Assembly: GCA_041657585.1 (NCBI GenBank)
Contig: JBBABP010000062.1
Coordinates: 1-6,177, forward strand
Source: JBBABP01 sp041657585
GTDB lineage: Bacteria > Patescibacteriota > Gracilibacteria > Absconditabacterales > Absconditicoccaceae
Reading direction: 5' to 3'
Length of the DNA stretch: 6,177 nucleotides
Shown: piece after piece, positions 1 to 5,623 of the stretch
How the letters are laid out: the number at the start of each line of letters is the position of its first letter
How positions within the stretch are numbered: the stretch's first letter is position 1
Position numbers and translations under genes: made by a program
The notes under the pieces: generated by a model
Told to the model about the DNA's origin: nothing
The model's database searches: none
The model's input: only the letters and a program-made list of their open reading frames with translations

Positions 1-1
1 A

Positions 2-1414
2 ATTGTAAATCCATTACCAAAAGCTGAAAATATAATAACCAGTTTGGCGACTGGTAATGTAGTCCAAAAAATTTGCAACGGAGAGTCTGTTAAATTAACA
101 GCAACAGGTGGTAATAATTACATTTGGGGAGTAGGATTAATAAATCAAAACCCACTTACGGCAAACCCAAGCATCACAACAACTTACACTGTCACAGTCA
201 CAGATGCAAATGGATGTGTCGCAAATACAAGTGCAACACTAACCGTCAATCCTTTGCCAGTAATTAATCTGATTGGAAAATTAGGATCAGTTTGCAACAA
301 TGCAAATCCTTTTATTCCAAACATTGCTAGTCCATCAGGTGGAAATTGGTCAGGACAAGGAATAAGTAATGGAAAAATTTATCCGGCATCTTTGAATGCA
401 GGTAAATATCCTGAAACTTACACCTACACTGACGTAAACGGATGTTCTGCATCAAAAACTGACACGTTGATTATCAACTCTTCACCAGTAATTAACTTCA
501 CAAAAATTGATCCAATGTGTGAAGGGGCAAATGCAATTCAATTACTTGCAACCCCTATTTGGGGGACATTCATAACTTCTGCTAAATTAACCAACGGATT
601 TATTTTTGATCCAAAAATTAACAAAGCGGGTAATTATAATGTCGCTTACGTCGCGAGTAATAGCTTCGGATGCTCTGACACTGCAAAGCAAACAATTGTC
701 GTCAATCCACTTCCAAATGTAAGTTTAACGTTAAACCCAAATCACATTTGTGCTAACGTTAATGACATTACATTGAATCAAGGAAGTCCTGCTGGAGGTG
801 TTTACTCTGGAGAAGGAGTTAATAATGGAAAATTTTATTCGTCCCTTGCGGGAATAGGGACATTTGAAATTACTTACACAGTGACAGATCAAAATTCTTG
901 CACCAACAAAGCAACAGATCTGCTTACAGTAAATCCAATTCCAAATGTTTTATTCAATCAAATTGTTGGCCCAATTTATTTAAATACGCCAGCATTTGAG
1001 TTGAATGAAGGAATCCCGGCTGGAGGAATTTATTCTGGCGACGGAGTTGTCGCAGGATGGTTTAACCCAGCTTCTGCAGGCGTTGGACAGCACACCTTGA
1101 CCTACACTTACACACATCCTACAACAGGATGTATTGGAAGTTCTCTTTCGTGGGTTACTGTGTTAGGATTTAATGGAGTTGAAGAATTTCAATTTTCAAA
1201 TTTAGAAATATTTCCAAACCCCGTTAAAGATGTTTTAAACATCAAGGGAATTAAAAATATTTCGAAGATAGAAATCTTCAATTCCATCGGTCAAAAAATC
1301 TTTGAAATAAATAATCCCAAATCTGAAATCCAAATTTTATTTGGGAATTACGACAAAGGATTGTTTATAATCAGATTTAATAATCTTTATTCAACGAAGA
1401 TTGTTAAAGAATAA
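2..1414 (+). CDS. Secreted repeat protein with T9SS C-terminal sorting domain (5'-partial)
   Basis: The frame is open from the left edge of the window, so the true start lies upstream; a TTG at 44 is only an internal codon. About 470 residues are visible. First comes a PKD/Ig-like unit rich in Thr and Asn, ending in VTVTDANGC...TLTVNPLP. Then come four tandem units of roughly 75 residues, each with a Cys near its start, an SGxG(V/I)xNG-type turn in three of the four, a TYT(V/Y)TDxNxC-like strand and a closing VNPLP-like linker. The last 75 or so residues contain EIFPNPVKDVLNIKG, SIGQKIFEI and a C-terminal KIVKE, the pattern of a type A T9SS sorting domain. Such proteins in Bacteroidota are exported by Sec, then displayed on or released from the cell surface by T9SS. 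All glycines are GGN and there is no in-frame TGA, unlike the genes that follow. The specific function (adhesin or surface-layer type) cannot be told. Confidence 0.9.
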   Translation: MVNPLPKAENIITSLATGNVVQKICNGESVKLTATGGNNYIWGVGLINQNPLTANPSITTTYTVTVTDANGCVANTSATLTVNPLPVINLIGKLGSVCNNANPFIPNIASPSGGNWSGQGISNGKIYPASLNAGKYPETYTYTDVNGCSASKTDTLIINSSPVINFTKIDPMCEGANAIQLLATPIWGTFITSAKLTNGFIFDPKINKAGNYNVAYVASNSFGCSDTAKQTIVVNPLPNVSLTLNPNHICANVNDITLNQGSPAGGVYSGEGVNNGKFYSSLAGIGTFEITYTVTDQNSCTNKATDLLTVNPIPNVLFNQIVGPIYLNTPAFELNEGIPAGGIYSGDGVVAGWFNPASAGVGQHTLTYTYTHPTTGCIGSSLSWVTVLGFNGVEEFQFSNLEIFPNPVKDVLNIKGIKNISKIEIFNSIGQKIFEINNPKSEIQILFGNYDKGLFIIRFNNLYSTKIVKE

Positions 1415-1419
1415 ATAAT

Positions 1420-1451
1420 AACGGTGTTGGCTTTTTTCCATCACCGTTTTT
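1420..1451 (+). terminator. Rho-independent terminator after the T9SS cargo gene
   Basis: Six bases after the stop codon, AACGGTGTTGG (1420-1430) can pair with CCATCACCGTT (1439-1449) in an 11-bp stem with one T-T mismatch. The T-rich run continues from the stem into 1450-1456. This is a good intrinsic terminator and closes the Bacteroidota-like transcription unit. Confidence 0.8.
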
Positions 1452-1592
1452 TTATATTTAATTTTTTTTCAATCTTTTAATTTTTCAATATTTTAATATT
1501 TTAATTGTATAAATTTTCTCTTGATTTTATTAACCGATTATATATATTTCAAACCAAATCAGTTTTTTTGTTATTTAATTTTTTTTTAAAAT
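1452..1592. other. AT-rich spacer at the switch of genetic code
   Basis: No gene is visible. The first part is nearly pure A/T, with repeated TTTTAATTTTT and AATATTTTAAT words. The low-complexity stretch at about 1455-1515 is a plausible place for a mistaken assembly join, because similar words recur between genes later in the window (about 2560-2655 and 4330-4385). Confidence 0.6.
1521..1548 (+). promoter_or_regulatory. Possible sigma-70-type promoter upstream of rpsL
   Basis: TTGATT (1521-1526) and TATATT (1543-1548) are separated by 16 bases and lie about 45 bases before the rpsL start. The surroundings are so AT-rich that a chance match is quite possible. The call rests on spacing and position at the head of the ribosomal cluster. 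Confidence 0.4.
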
Positions 1593-2009
1593 ATGCCTAC
1601 AATCAACCAACTAATCAAAAATTGAAGAAAAAAGAAGGTTTTTAAATCCAAAGCACCTGCCTTACAATACGGCATCAATAAACTCAATAATAATAAAAGG
1701 GTGGATAATCCATCTCCTTTCAAAAGATGAGTTTGTTTGAAGGTGTCTGTGATGTGACCAAAAAAACCAAATTCCGCACAAAGAAAATTTGCAAAAGTCA
1801 GATTATCAAATTGAGCAGAAGTTTTGGCATACATACCATGAGAATCTCACACACTTCAAGAACATAGCGTAGTTTTGGTAAGAGGATGAAGAGTAAAAGA
1901 TCTTCCATGAGTGAGATATCATATTCTAAGATGAAAATATGATGCTAACCCAGTAGACAAAAGAAGAAAATCAAGATCTCTTTATGGTGCGAAAAAACCC
2001 AAAAAATAA
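1593..2009 (+). CDS. rpsL: 30S ribosomal protein S12, UGA read as glycine
   Basis: Read with TGA as glycine this is a complete 138-residue S12, the decoding-centre protein of the small subunit. The start MPTINQLI is typical of the family. Residues 21-48 carry the longer loop found in Gram-positive S12 (APALQYGINK, then PFKRGVC). PKKPNSA (57-62 region), LSNG at 71-74, YIPGE, [20 protein letters not shown] and the end YGAKKPK match the conserved core, including the lysine and aspartate in VKDLPG near 102-103. Eight of eleven glycines are TGA (residues 11, 46, 55, 74, 83, 99, 106, 114), many at family-invariant positions such as RGG and LPG. The stop is TAA. In the standard code the frame breaks at codon 11. 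No Shine-Dalgarno motif precedes the ATG. It heads the cluster and is followed by rpsG, as in the classic str operon. Confidence 0.97.
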
Positions 2010-2012
2010 AAT

Positions 2013-2073
2013 AACCACTTGTGGTTGTTTTACCTCACCAAAAGCAAAGGTGAGCAAGCCTGCTTTAGCAGGG
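2013..2073 (+). promoter_or_regulatory. Three consecutive hairpins in the rpsL-rpsG spacer
   Basis: Hairpin 1 pairs AACCAC (2013-2018) with GTGGTT (2021-2026) and is followed by GTTTT, so it could be a weak attenuator. Hairpin 2 pairs CTCACC (2034-2039) with GGTGAG (2049-2054). Hairpin 3 is the palindrome CCTGC-TTTA-GCAGG (2059-2072), which recurs in the tRNA-like gene downstream. In E. coli the rpsL-rpsG intercistronic RNA is the S7 translational control site, so a similar role is possible here. That role is inference; the pairing is visible. Confidence 0.5.
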
Positions 2074-2117
2074 ATAATATACAAATCATCTTTATATAAA
2101 TAATTTAAAAAAACATT

Positions 2118-2561
2118 ATGAATACTCCACTATCACAAAACATCAAAACAGAGAAAATAATAAATTACATCATGAGAAACGGCAAAAAAAGTGTTGCCAA
2201 AAAAATTTATCAGGATGTTTTGAAAGAGATTAAATTAAGCTGACATATGAATCCAGATATAGTTGTGGAAACAGCAATTGAAAATGCCTCTCCAAGTTTG
2301 ATGATAAAATCAAAAAGAATCTGATGATCAATATATCAAGTACCAGTAGAAGTTAAACAGAACAAGAAATTATTTTACGCATTTAGATGGATACTTGAAG
2401 CCACAAAATCAAAAACATGAAAATCAATGCACAAAAAATTAGCTGAAGAATTATTATCTGCTTATTCAGGTCAATGATCTGCAGTTAAAAAGAAAGAAGA
2501 AACACACAAAATGGCAGAAGCAAACAAAGCTTTCGCTTATATGGCAAAATATGTGAATTAA
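2118..2561 (+). CDS. rpsG: 30S ribosomal protein S7, UGA read as glycine, short N-terminus
   Basis: The product has 147 residues and is an S7, which nucleates assembly of the 30S head and lies near the E site. Diagnostic segments are NGKKSVAKKIY (21-31), ENASPS (55-60), KSKRIGGSIYQVPVEV (64-79), RWILEA (90-95), KSMHKKLAEEL and AVKKKEETHKMAEANKAFA (122-140). Five of seven glycines are TGA, including both in RIGG, while Trp91 is TGG. The start is fixed because an in-frame TAA lies 12 bases upstream (2106-2108). The usual basic N-terminal arm of about 15 residues seen in E. coli S7 is therefore missing. There is no Shine-Dalgarno motif, and the stop is TAA. Confidence 0.96.
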
Positions 2562-2608
2562 TTAAAATATTAAAACATTAAAATACTAAAAAATTTAATC
2601 TTTTAATC

Positions 2609-2630
2609 CCTGCCTGCCGTAGGCAAGTTC
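2609..2630 (+). repeat. Short palindromic repeat, type B (CCTGCCTGCCG...)
   Basis: This 22-base element between rpsG and the next gene contains TGCCT and AGGCA arms around GCCGT. It is GC-rich in an otherwise nearly pure A/T spacer, so it stands out as inserted. A near-identical copy, with one extra G, sits in the T-arm of the tRNA-like gene at 5601-5623; both copies continue into AAGTTC. It looks like a small dispersed palindromic element. Confidence 0.7.
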
Positions 2631-2657
2631 AAAATCTTTTAATTTTTTAATTTAATC

Positions 2658-2969
2658 ATGTGAGATACAAGTGGAGCTAAGCACAAGCATTTTTTATACA
2701 ACGTGAACTTAGCAAGAAAAAAATCTTGAATAAAACCTCAAAAAGCAATGTTACGATATATCAATTTGTTAAAAAAAGAATCGAAAGAATGAATGACAAA
2801 ATGGATATGAAAAACTAAACTCAAAGCTGAAGGCAGATTAAAAAAGTTTTGAATTACAACACAAATGGTTCAAAATAAATTAGAAAAAAAATGACTAAAA
2901 AATTTATCATCTAATCATCCAACTAATCATGGGCAGACTAAAGACAAAAGCAAAAAAAAAGCTAAATAA
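2658..2969 (+). CDS. Small basic protein of unknown function in the ribosomal cluster
   Basis: This frame is open for 103 codons when TGA is glycine; six of nine glycines are TGA, including codon 2. The product is very rich in lysine, with a stretch starting SGAKHKHFLYNV, a helical middle (KPQKAMLRYINLLKK, 26-40), another segment KAEGRLKKFGITTQMVQNKL (56-75) and a low-complexity Lys-rich tail. Size, charge and position between S7 and L19 suggest a ribosomal or RNA-binding protein, but I do not recognise the family. The ATG follows TTTAATC and has no Shine-Dalgarno motif. The last 41 bases overlap the start of the next gene in another frame. Confidence 0.7.
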
Positions 2970-3078
2970 AGCATTATTTAGAGTTGAAAGAGTTGTAATT
3001 ATGGACATTAGAAAATGACTTGAACAACAAAAAAAATGGAAAGCAAAAATAATTAATAAAAAGAAAGTAACGAAATAA
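2929..3078 (+). CDS. Very small basic protein, unknown
   Basis: The frame codes for 49 residues, starting MGRLKTKAKKKLNK and ending in NKKKVTK, with one TGA glycine (residue 30), one TGG tryptophan and a TAA stop. It overlaps the previous gene by 41 bases in the +1 frame. Its start context ACTAATCATG resembles that of the previous gene (TTTAATCATG), which gives mild support for translation. The A-rich sequence favours lysine codons in any frame, so part of the basic character is compositional. It may be a small ribosomal protein, but no family is recognised. Confidence 0.45.
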
Positions 3079-3108
3079 CTTTTTTATTATTTGATAATTT
3101 CAAAAAAA

Positions 3109-3492
3109 ATGAACTTCAAAAGATTGCAAAATTTGTATGAAAAAAATAGCGACAAGATATTGCCTATCAAAAGCTGAATGTTTTTGGAAATTCATGAAAA
3201 AATTTGAGATAAAGATGAATCCGGAAGGGTTTGGAGATTCAAATGATTAGTTATAAAAGTAAAAAAACCAAATAATACTGATTGATCTTTTACTATCAGA
3301 TGAACTAGTGCTGGTTTAGAAATTGAAAAAATATATCCAATATCTTTCAACAAATTTGAAAAAGTTATTTTGTTGGATGAATATGAAACTAGAAGAGCAA
3401 AATTATATTATATCAGAGACAAAGTAGGAAAATGAGCAAGATTCAAAAGTAAAATTACTTCAGAAAAAAGAGATTCAAGTTTATTAAAGTAA
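3109..3492 (+). CDS. rplS: 50S ribosomal protein L19, UGA read as glycine
   Basis: The product has 127 residues, close to the usual size of L19, which lies at the interface between the large and small subunits. After a divergent N-terminus come the family landmarks: WRFKGLVIKVKK (42-53, matching the usual FEGVVI), SFTIRGTSAGLEIEKIYPI (60-78) and RRAKLYYIRDKVGKGARFK (95-113), the strongest signature. Six of nine glycines are TGA, while Trp42 is TGG. The preceding stop codon is 30 bases upstream and there is no Shine-Dalgarno motif. In most bacteria rplS follows rpsP-rimM-trmD; none of those genes is here, so it has been relocated. Confidence 0.93.
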
Positions 3493-3621
3493 GCAATAAA
3501 GGCCATGAAAGTAATAAAAGCCATAGAAAGCATTGTCCACGTTCATGCTTTTTAGCTTTAGGGCTTTTGTAGCTTTTTATGCTTTTAATTATTCATTTTT
3601 AATTTTTTTTGTTATCTATCA
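3493..3621. other. Spacer with short repeats and a hairpin between rplS and rplY
   Basis: The spacer holds repeated words: GCCAT(G/A) followed by GAAAG or AAAG occurs twice at 3502-3530, and AGCTTT-like words occur repeatedly at 3540-3575. TAGAAAGCAT (3524-3533) pairs with ATGCTTTTTA (3545-3554), giving 10 pairs including one G-T across an 11-base loop. It could be a weak terminator or a processing hairpin. No reading frame of note is present. Confidence 0.5.
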
Positions 3622-4329
3622 ATGAAATTAACGGTAAATATTCGCAAATGAGAAAAAGCGAAACAATTGAGAAAAGATTGATTTGTGCCTGCTATAGTTT
3701 ATTGAAAACATTTAAAAAATGCTATATCAATAGTTTGCAAAAAAAATGATCTTATCAAAAAATATAAAGAAGCTGGCTACTCTACTCCTATCACTTTAAA
3801 ATGAGAAGAAATTGATCAATTAGTTTTGATTCAAGATATTCAAACTGATCCTGTAACAGATATACTTATTCATGCAGATTTTTTGGCAATTCAAAAAGAT
3901 GAAAAAGTAAAAACAGAAGTACCAGTTATTCTTTCATGAGAATCTTCAATCGAAAAACTTGGTTTGGGAAAAATACAACTTGTAAGAGATTTTATCGAAG
4001 TAGAAGCATTTCCTCAAGATTTGCCACACAACATAGTTATAGATATATCAAAAATCCAATCTATAAATGACACTATATTTATCAAAGATCTGGAAGTTTC
4101 AGATAAAGTTAAAATTTTATCAGACTTAGAAGAAGCTATTGTAGTTGTATTAAAATTAGCTGAAGAAGAAGTAGAAGAAGTAGCAACTACTGTAACAACT
4201 AGTCCAGATTGAACTACGCCAACTGAATGATGAGAAACTAAACCTTGAGAAACTAAAGAATGAGATAAATGATGACAAGATAAATGATGAAAATGATCAG
4301 ATAAAAAAGACAGCAAAGATAAAAAATAA
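3622..4329 (+). CDS. rplY: 50S ribosomal protein L25, long CTC/TL5 form, UGA read as glycine
   Basis: The product has 235 residues. The N-terminal 5S-rRNA-binding L25 domain (about 1-90) includes KQLRKDGFVPAIVYGKH (14-30), TPITLKG and the LIHADFLAI segment near 82-90. The TL5-like C-terminal domain (about 91-182) includes KTEVPVILSGES (97-108), PQDLPHNIVIDIS (131-143) and VKILSDLEEAIVVV. Unusually, a tail of about 45 residues follows, made of Gly, Lys, Glu, Asp and Thr, in which ten glycines are TGA and three pairs are tandem TGA-TGA. Overall 15 of 18 glycines are TGA. In the standard code only a fragment (3964-4212) stays open. Start is ATG without a Shine-Dalgarno motif; stop is TAA. Confidence 0.95.
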
Positions 4330-4352
4330 TACAATAAATTTTTTAATCTTTT

Positions 4353-4376
4353 AGTTTTTTAGTTTTTTAGTTTTTT
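4353..4376 (+). repeat. Three tandem copies of AGTTTTTT
   Basis: The 8-base unit AGTTTTTT is repeated three times exactly (4353-4360, 4361-4368, 4369-4376), just upstream of rpmB. Together with the flanking TTTTAAT words it forms a long U-rich leader in the RNA. It may act only as an unstructured spacer. Confidence 0.75.
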
Positions 4377-4391
4377 AATTTAATTATTATC

Positions 4392-4580
4392 ATGGCAAGA
4401 ATTTGTGATTTCACAGGAAAATGAACTAAATCATGAAACAACAGATCTCATTCTATGAGATCGACAAAAAGAACATTCAAAGCAAATTTAATCAAAAAAA
4501 TAATTAAGCTCCAAGACTGATCAAAAGTGAAAGTAAAAATCAGTTCAAATATTTACAAAAAATTAAAATGATTCATCTAA
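4392..4580 (+). CDS. rpmB: 50S ribosomal protein L28, UGA read as glycine
   Basis: The product has 62 residues, within the range of short L28 proteins. The N-terminal signature MARICDFTGKGTKSGNNRSH, with the paired TGK and GNN-SH features, matches L28, and it continues with STKRTFKANL (24-33). Four of five glycines are TGA, including the one before NN. The C-terminal half (KVKVKISSNIYKKLKG) is basic, as expected. It is the last ribosomal gene of the cluster. The start follows ATTATC without a Shine-Dalgarno motif. Confidence 0.92.
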
Positions 4581-4587
4581 AAAAATA

Positions 4588-4608
4588 GTCTTTAGTCTTT
4601 GGTCTTTA
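4588..4608 (+). repeat. Heptad repeat, left flank of the four-helix-bundle gene
   Basis: GTCTTTA, GTCTTTG and GTCTTTA follow one another exactly. The reverse complement of this unit appears on the other side of the gene at 5023-5036, so the gene is bracketed by inverted repeats. Confidence 0.75.
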
Positions 4609-4624
4609 GCCGATAAAACAAAAA

Positions 4625-4978
4625 ATGAAAAGCAAATATCAAGACTTATTTGTTTGGCAAAAGGCGATATTATTAACAGAAAAAATATATGAAATTACAA
4701 AACAATATCCTAAAGACGAAACCTATTGATTAGTTTCTCAAATGAGAAAATCGGCAGTTTCAATACCTTCAAATATAGCAGAATGAAGCCTTAGAAATAC
4801 AGATAAAGAATTTTGATCATTTCTTTATAATGCGAGATGATCAGCAGCATAATTAGAAACGCAGATAATATTATCAGTAAAGTTATGATTTATTGAAGAA
4901 ACAAAAGTTGAACCATTATTAGTTAATGTAAATGAAATACTTAAAATGTTATCTTCACTAATAAAAAGTATAAAATAG
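4625..4978 (+). pseudogene. Four-helix-bundle protein (S23 / 23S rRNA intervening-sequence protein family) with one in-frame TAA
   Basis: With TGA as glycine the frame gives 117 codons that match this family along the full length: YQDLFVWQKAI near the start, YGLVSQMRKSAVSIPSNIAEG (34-54), KEFGSFLYNARGSAA (61-75), LETQIIL after the stop, and LGFIEE and LIKSIK at the end. All five glycines are TGA. Codon 76 is TAA (4850-4852), where the family normally has Glu (SAAELETQ), so a single G-to-T change from GAA would explain it. The rest of the frame is undamaged, so this is either a very recent nonsense mutation or a sequencing or assembly error. The biochemical role of the family is poorly known; members were first found inside intervening sequences of 23S rRNA genes and are now found widely as free genes. 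Confidence 0.85.
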
Positions 4979-5022
4979 TTTATAGTCCATAATAATCAGT
5001 CATTGTTAGTGAAAAATACTAC

Positions 5023-5036
5023 TAAAGTCTAAAGAC
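5023..5036 (-). repeat. Heptad repeat, right flank of the four-helix-bundle gene (inverted)
   Basis: TAAAGTC and TAAAGAC are the reverse complement of the GTCTTTA-type heptads at 4588-4608, with one mismatch in the first unit. Matching extends to about 20 bases with scattered mismatches. Together with the left copy they enclose about 410 bases holding a single gene. Confidence 0.65.
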
Positions 5037-5056
5037 TAACAACTAAAATCTATTAT

Positions 5057-5106
5057 GGGGTAGTAGCTCAGTCGGTAGAGCAACCCTGCTTTAGCAGGGG
5101 TGGTCC
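5057..5106 (+). pseudogene. 5' part of a tRNA-like gene (acceptor strand, D-arm, palindromic anticodon arm)
   Basis: GGGGTAG-TA-GCTC-AGTCGGTA-GAGC-AA is identical to the first 27 bases of tRNA-Lys at 5139. The anticodon arm is then replaced by the palindrome CCCTGCTTTAGCAGGG, which does not fold into a normal 5-bp stem with a 7-base loop. After TGGTCC the tRNA sequence stops and unrelated AT-rich DNA follows. The matching 3' part lies at 5558-5640. Confidence 0.8.
5068..5106 (+). repeat. 39-bp exact direct repeat, copy 1
   Basis: This segment runs from the D-arm (TCAGTCGG...) to the variable loop (...TGGTCC) of the tRNA-like gene and is identical over 39 bases to 5558-5596. The two copies bound a 451-bp segment (5107-5557) holding tRNA-Lys and the GIY-YIG gene. 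Confidence 0.9.
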
Positions 5107-5138
5107 AATAAATTAAAATCATAAAATTCATCTAGCGT

Positions 5139-5211
5139 GGGGTAGTAGCTCAGTCGGTAGAGCAATAGCCTTTTAAGCTAGTGGTCCCGGGTTCGATTCC
5201 CGGCTACCCTA
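5139..5211 (+). tRNA. tRNA-Lys, anticodon UUU
   Basis: The cloverleaf is complete: acceptor GGGGTAG (5139-5145) with CTACCCT (5204-5210), D-arm GCTC/GAGC around AGTCGGTA, anticodon loop CTTTTAA giving UUU, variable loop TGGTC, T-arm CCGGG-TTCGATT-CCCGG and discriminator A5211. The first acceptor pair is G-T and the top pair of the anticodon stem is an A-G mismatch. CCA is not encoded. The flanks TTCATCT (5127-5133) and AGATGAA (5211-5217) are complementary and could extend the acceptor stem of the precursor. Confidence 0.93.
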
Positions 5212-5249
5212 GATGAAATTAAATATTGAATTTTAAAACACAACAACTA

Positions 5250-5281
5250 AAAGATATCTAAAAAAATAGATATTTTTTTTA
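5250..5281 (+). terminator. Rho-independent terminator after tRNA-Lys
   Basis: ATATCTA (5254-5260) and TAGATAT (5267-5273) form a perfect 7-bp stem around six A residues, followed at once by a run of seven T. It lies 40 bases after the tRNA. The AT-only stem is weak but the form is classical. Confidence 0.65.
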
Positions 5282-5299
5282 TTTTTATTTAAAATATAA

Positions 5300-5557
5300 A
5301 TGAGCAAACGATGCATTTACATTCTAAAATGAAAAAGATATTATATTTGAAGTACAAATAATTTAGAAAGAAGATTAACTGAACACAAAAATAAATGATA
5401 TTCAGTTAAAAGAATTTGAGATTGGAAATGTTTATGATATATTGAATGTTTAAACTTATTGGAAGCAAGACGTTTAGAAAAAGCAATCAAGAAATCTTGT
5501 CATCCCGAAAGATATATTCAACAAGATATCTTTATACGATATAAAGAAAACACATAA
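5300..5557 (+). CDS. GIY-YIG domain nuclease-like protein, UGA read as glycine
   Basis: With TGA as glycine this gives a complete 85-residue single-domain protein of the small GIY-YIG (UvrC N-terminal-like) type. IYILKGKRYYIGSTNNLERR (6-25) contains the paired tyrosine motif with YIG at 15-17 and the conserved Arg of the NLERRL helix; RLTEHK follows, and EARRLEKAIK (56-65) supplies the likely catalytic Glu60. All five glycines are TGA, including the invariant one in YIG. The usual GIY is IYIL here. Members cut DNA at branched or specific sites and some belong to homing or mobile elements; the role of the small stand-alone forms is mostly unknown. The TAA stop at 5555-5557 directly abuts the tRNA fragment at 5558. 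No Shine-Dalgarno motif is seen. Confidence 0.9.
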
Positions 5558-5596
5558 TCAGTCGGTAGAGCAACCCTGCTTTAGCAGGGGTGGTCC
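5558..5596 (+). repeat. 39-bp exact direct repeat, copy 2
   Basis: Identical to 5068-5106. It begins at the base after the GIY-YIG stop codon. Confidence 0.9.
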
Positions 5597-5600
5597 CGGG

Positions 5601-5623
5601 CCTGCCTGCCGGTAGGCAAGTTC
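5601..5623 (+). repeat. Short palindromic repeat, type B, inserted in a tRNA T-arm
   Basis: This copy of the element at 2609-2630 has one extra G in the centre (CCTGCCTGCCGGTAGGCAAG, then TTC). The first 20 bases lie exactly between the T-stem strand CCGGG and the T-loop TTCGAGT. Confidence 0.75.

Noticed and set aside
1586..1834. Open frame of 82 codons on the minus strand
   Set aside because: It lies antisense to rpsL, which is supported by strong family conservation with UGA as Gly.
3964..4212. An 82-codon plus-strand gene ending in TGA
   Set aside because: It is only the stretch of rplY that happens to lack TGA; the full L25 frame runs through both ends.
4014..4334. Open frame of 106 codons on the minus strand
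   Set aside because: It is a shadow of rplY; its Ser/His-rich sequence is the complement of the Gly/Lys-rich tail.
4353..4376. CRISPR-like or satellite array
   Set aside because: Three 8-base A/T units without spacers are simple low-complexity repeats.
5084..5100. Anticodon TTA in the tRNA-like gene, which would read UAA and might suppress the TAA at 4850
   Set aside because: The arm is a palindrome that forms no regular 7-base loop, the gene is split and the T-arm holds an insert; a functional suppressor is not supported.
1593..5557. Mycoplasma-type code (UGA as Trp)
   Set aside because: UGA falls on conserved glycines and UGG is still used at conserved tryptophans.
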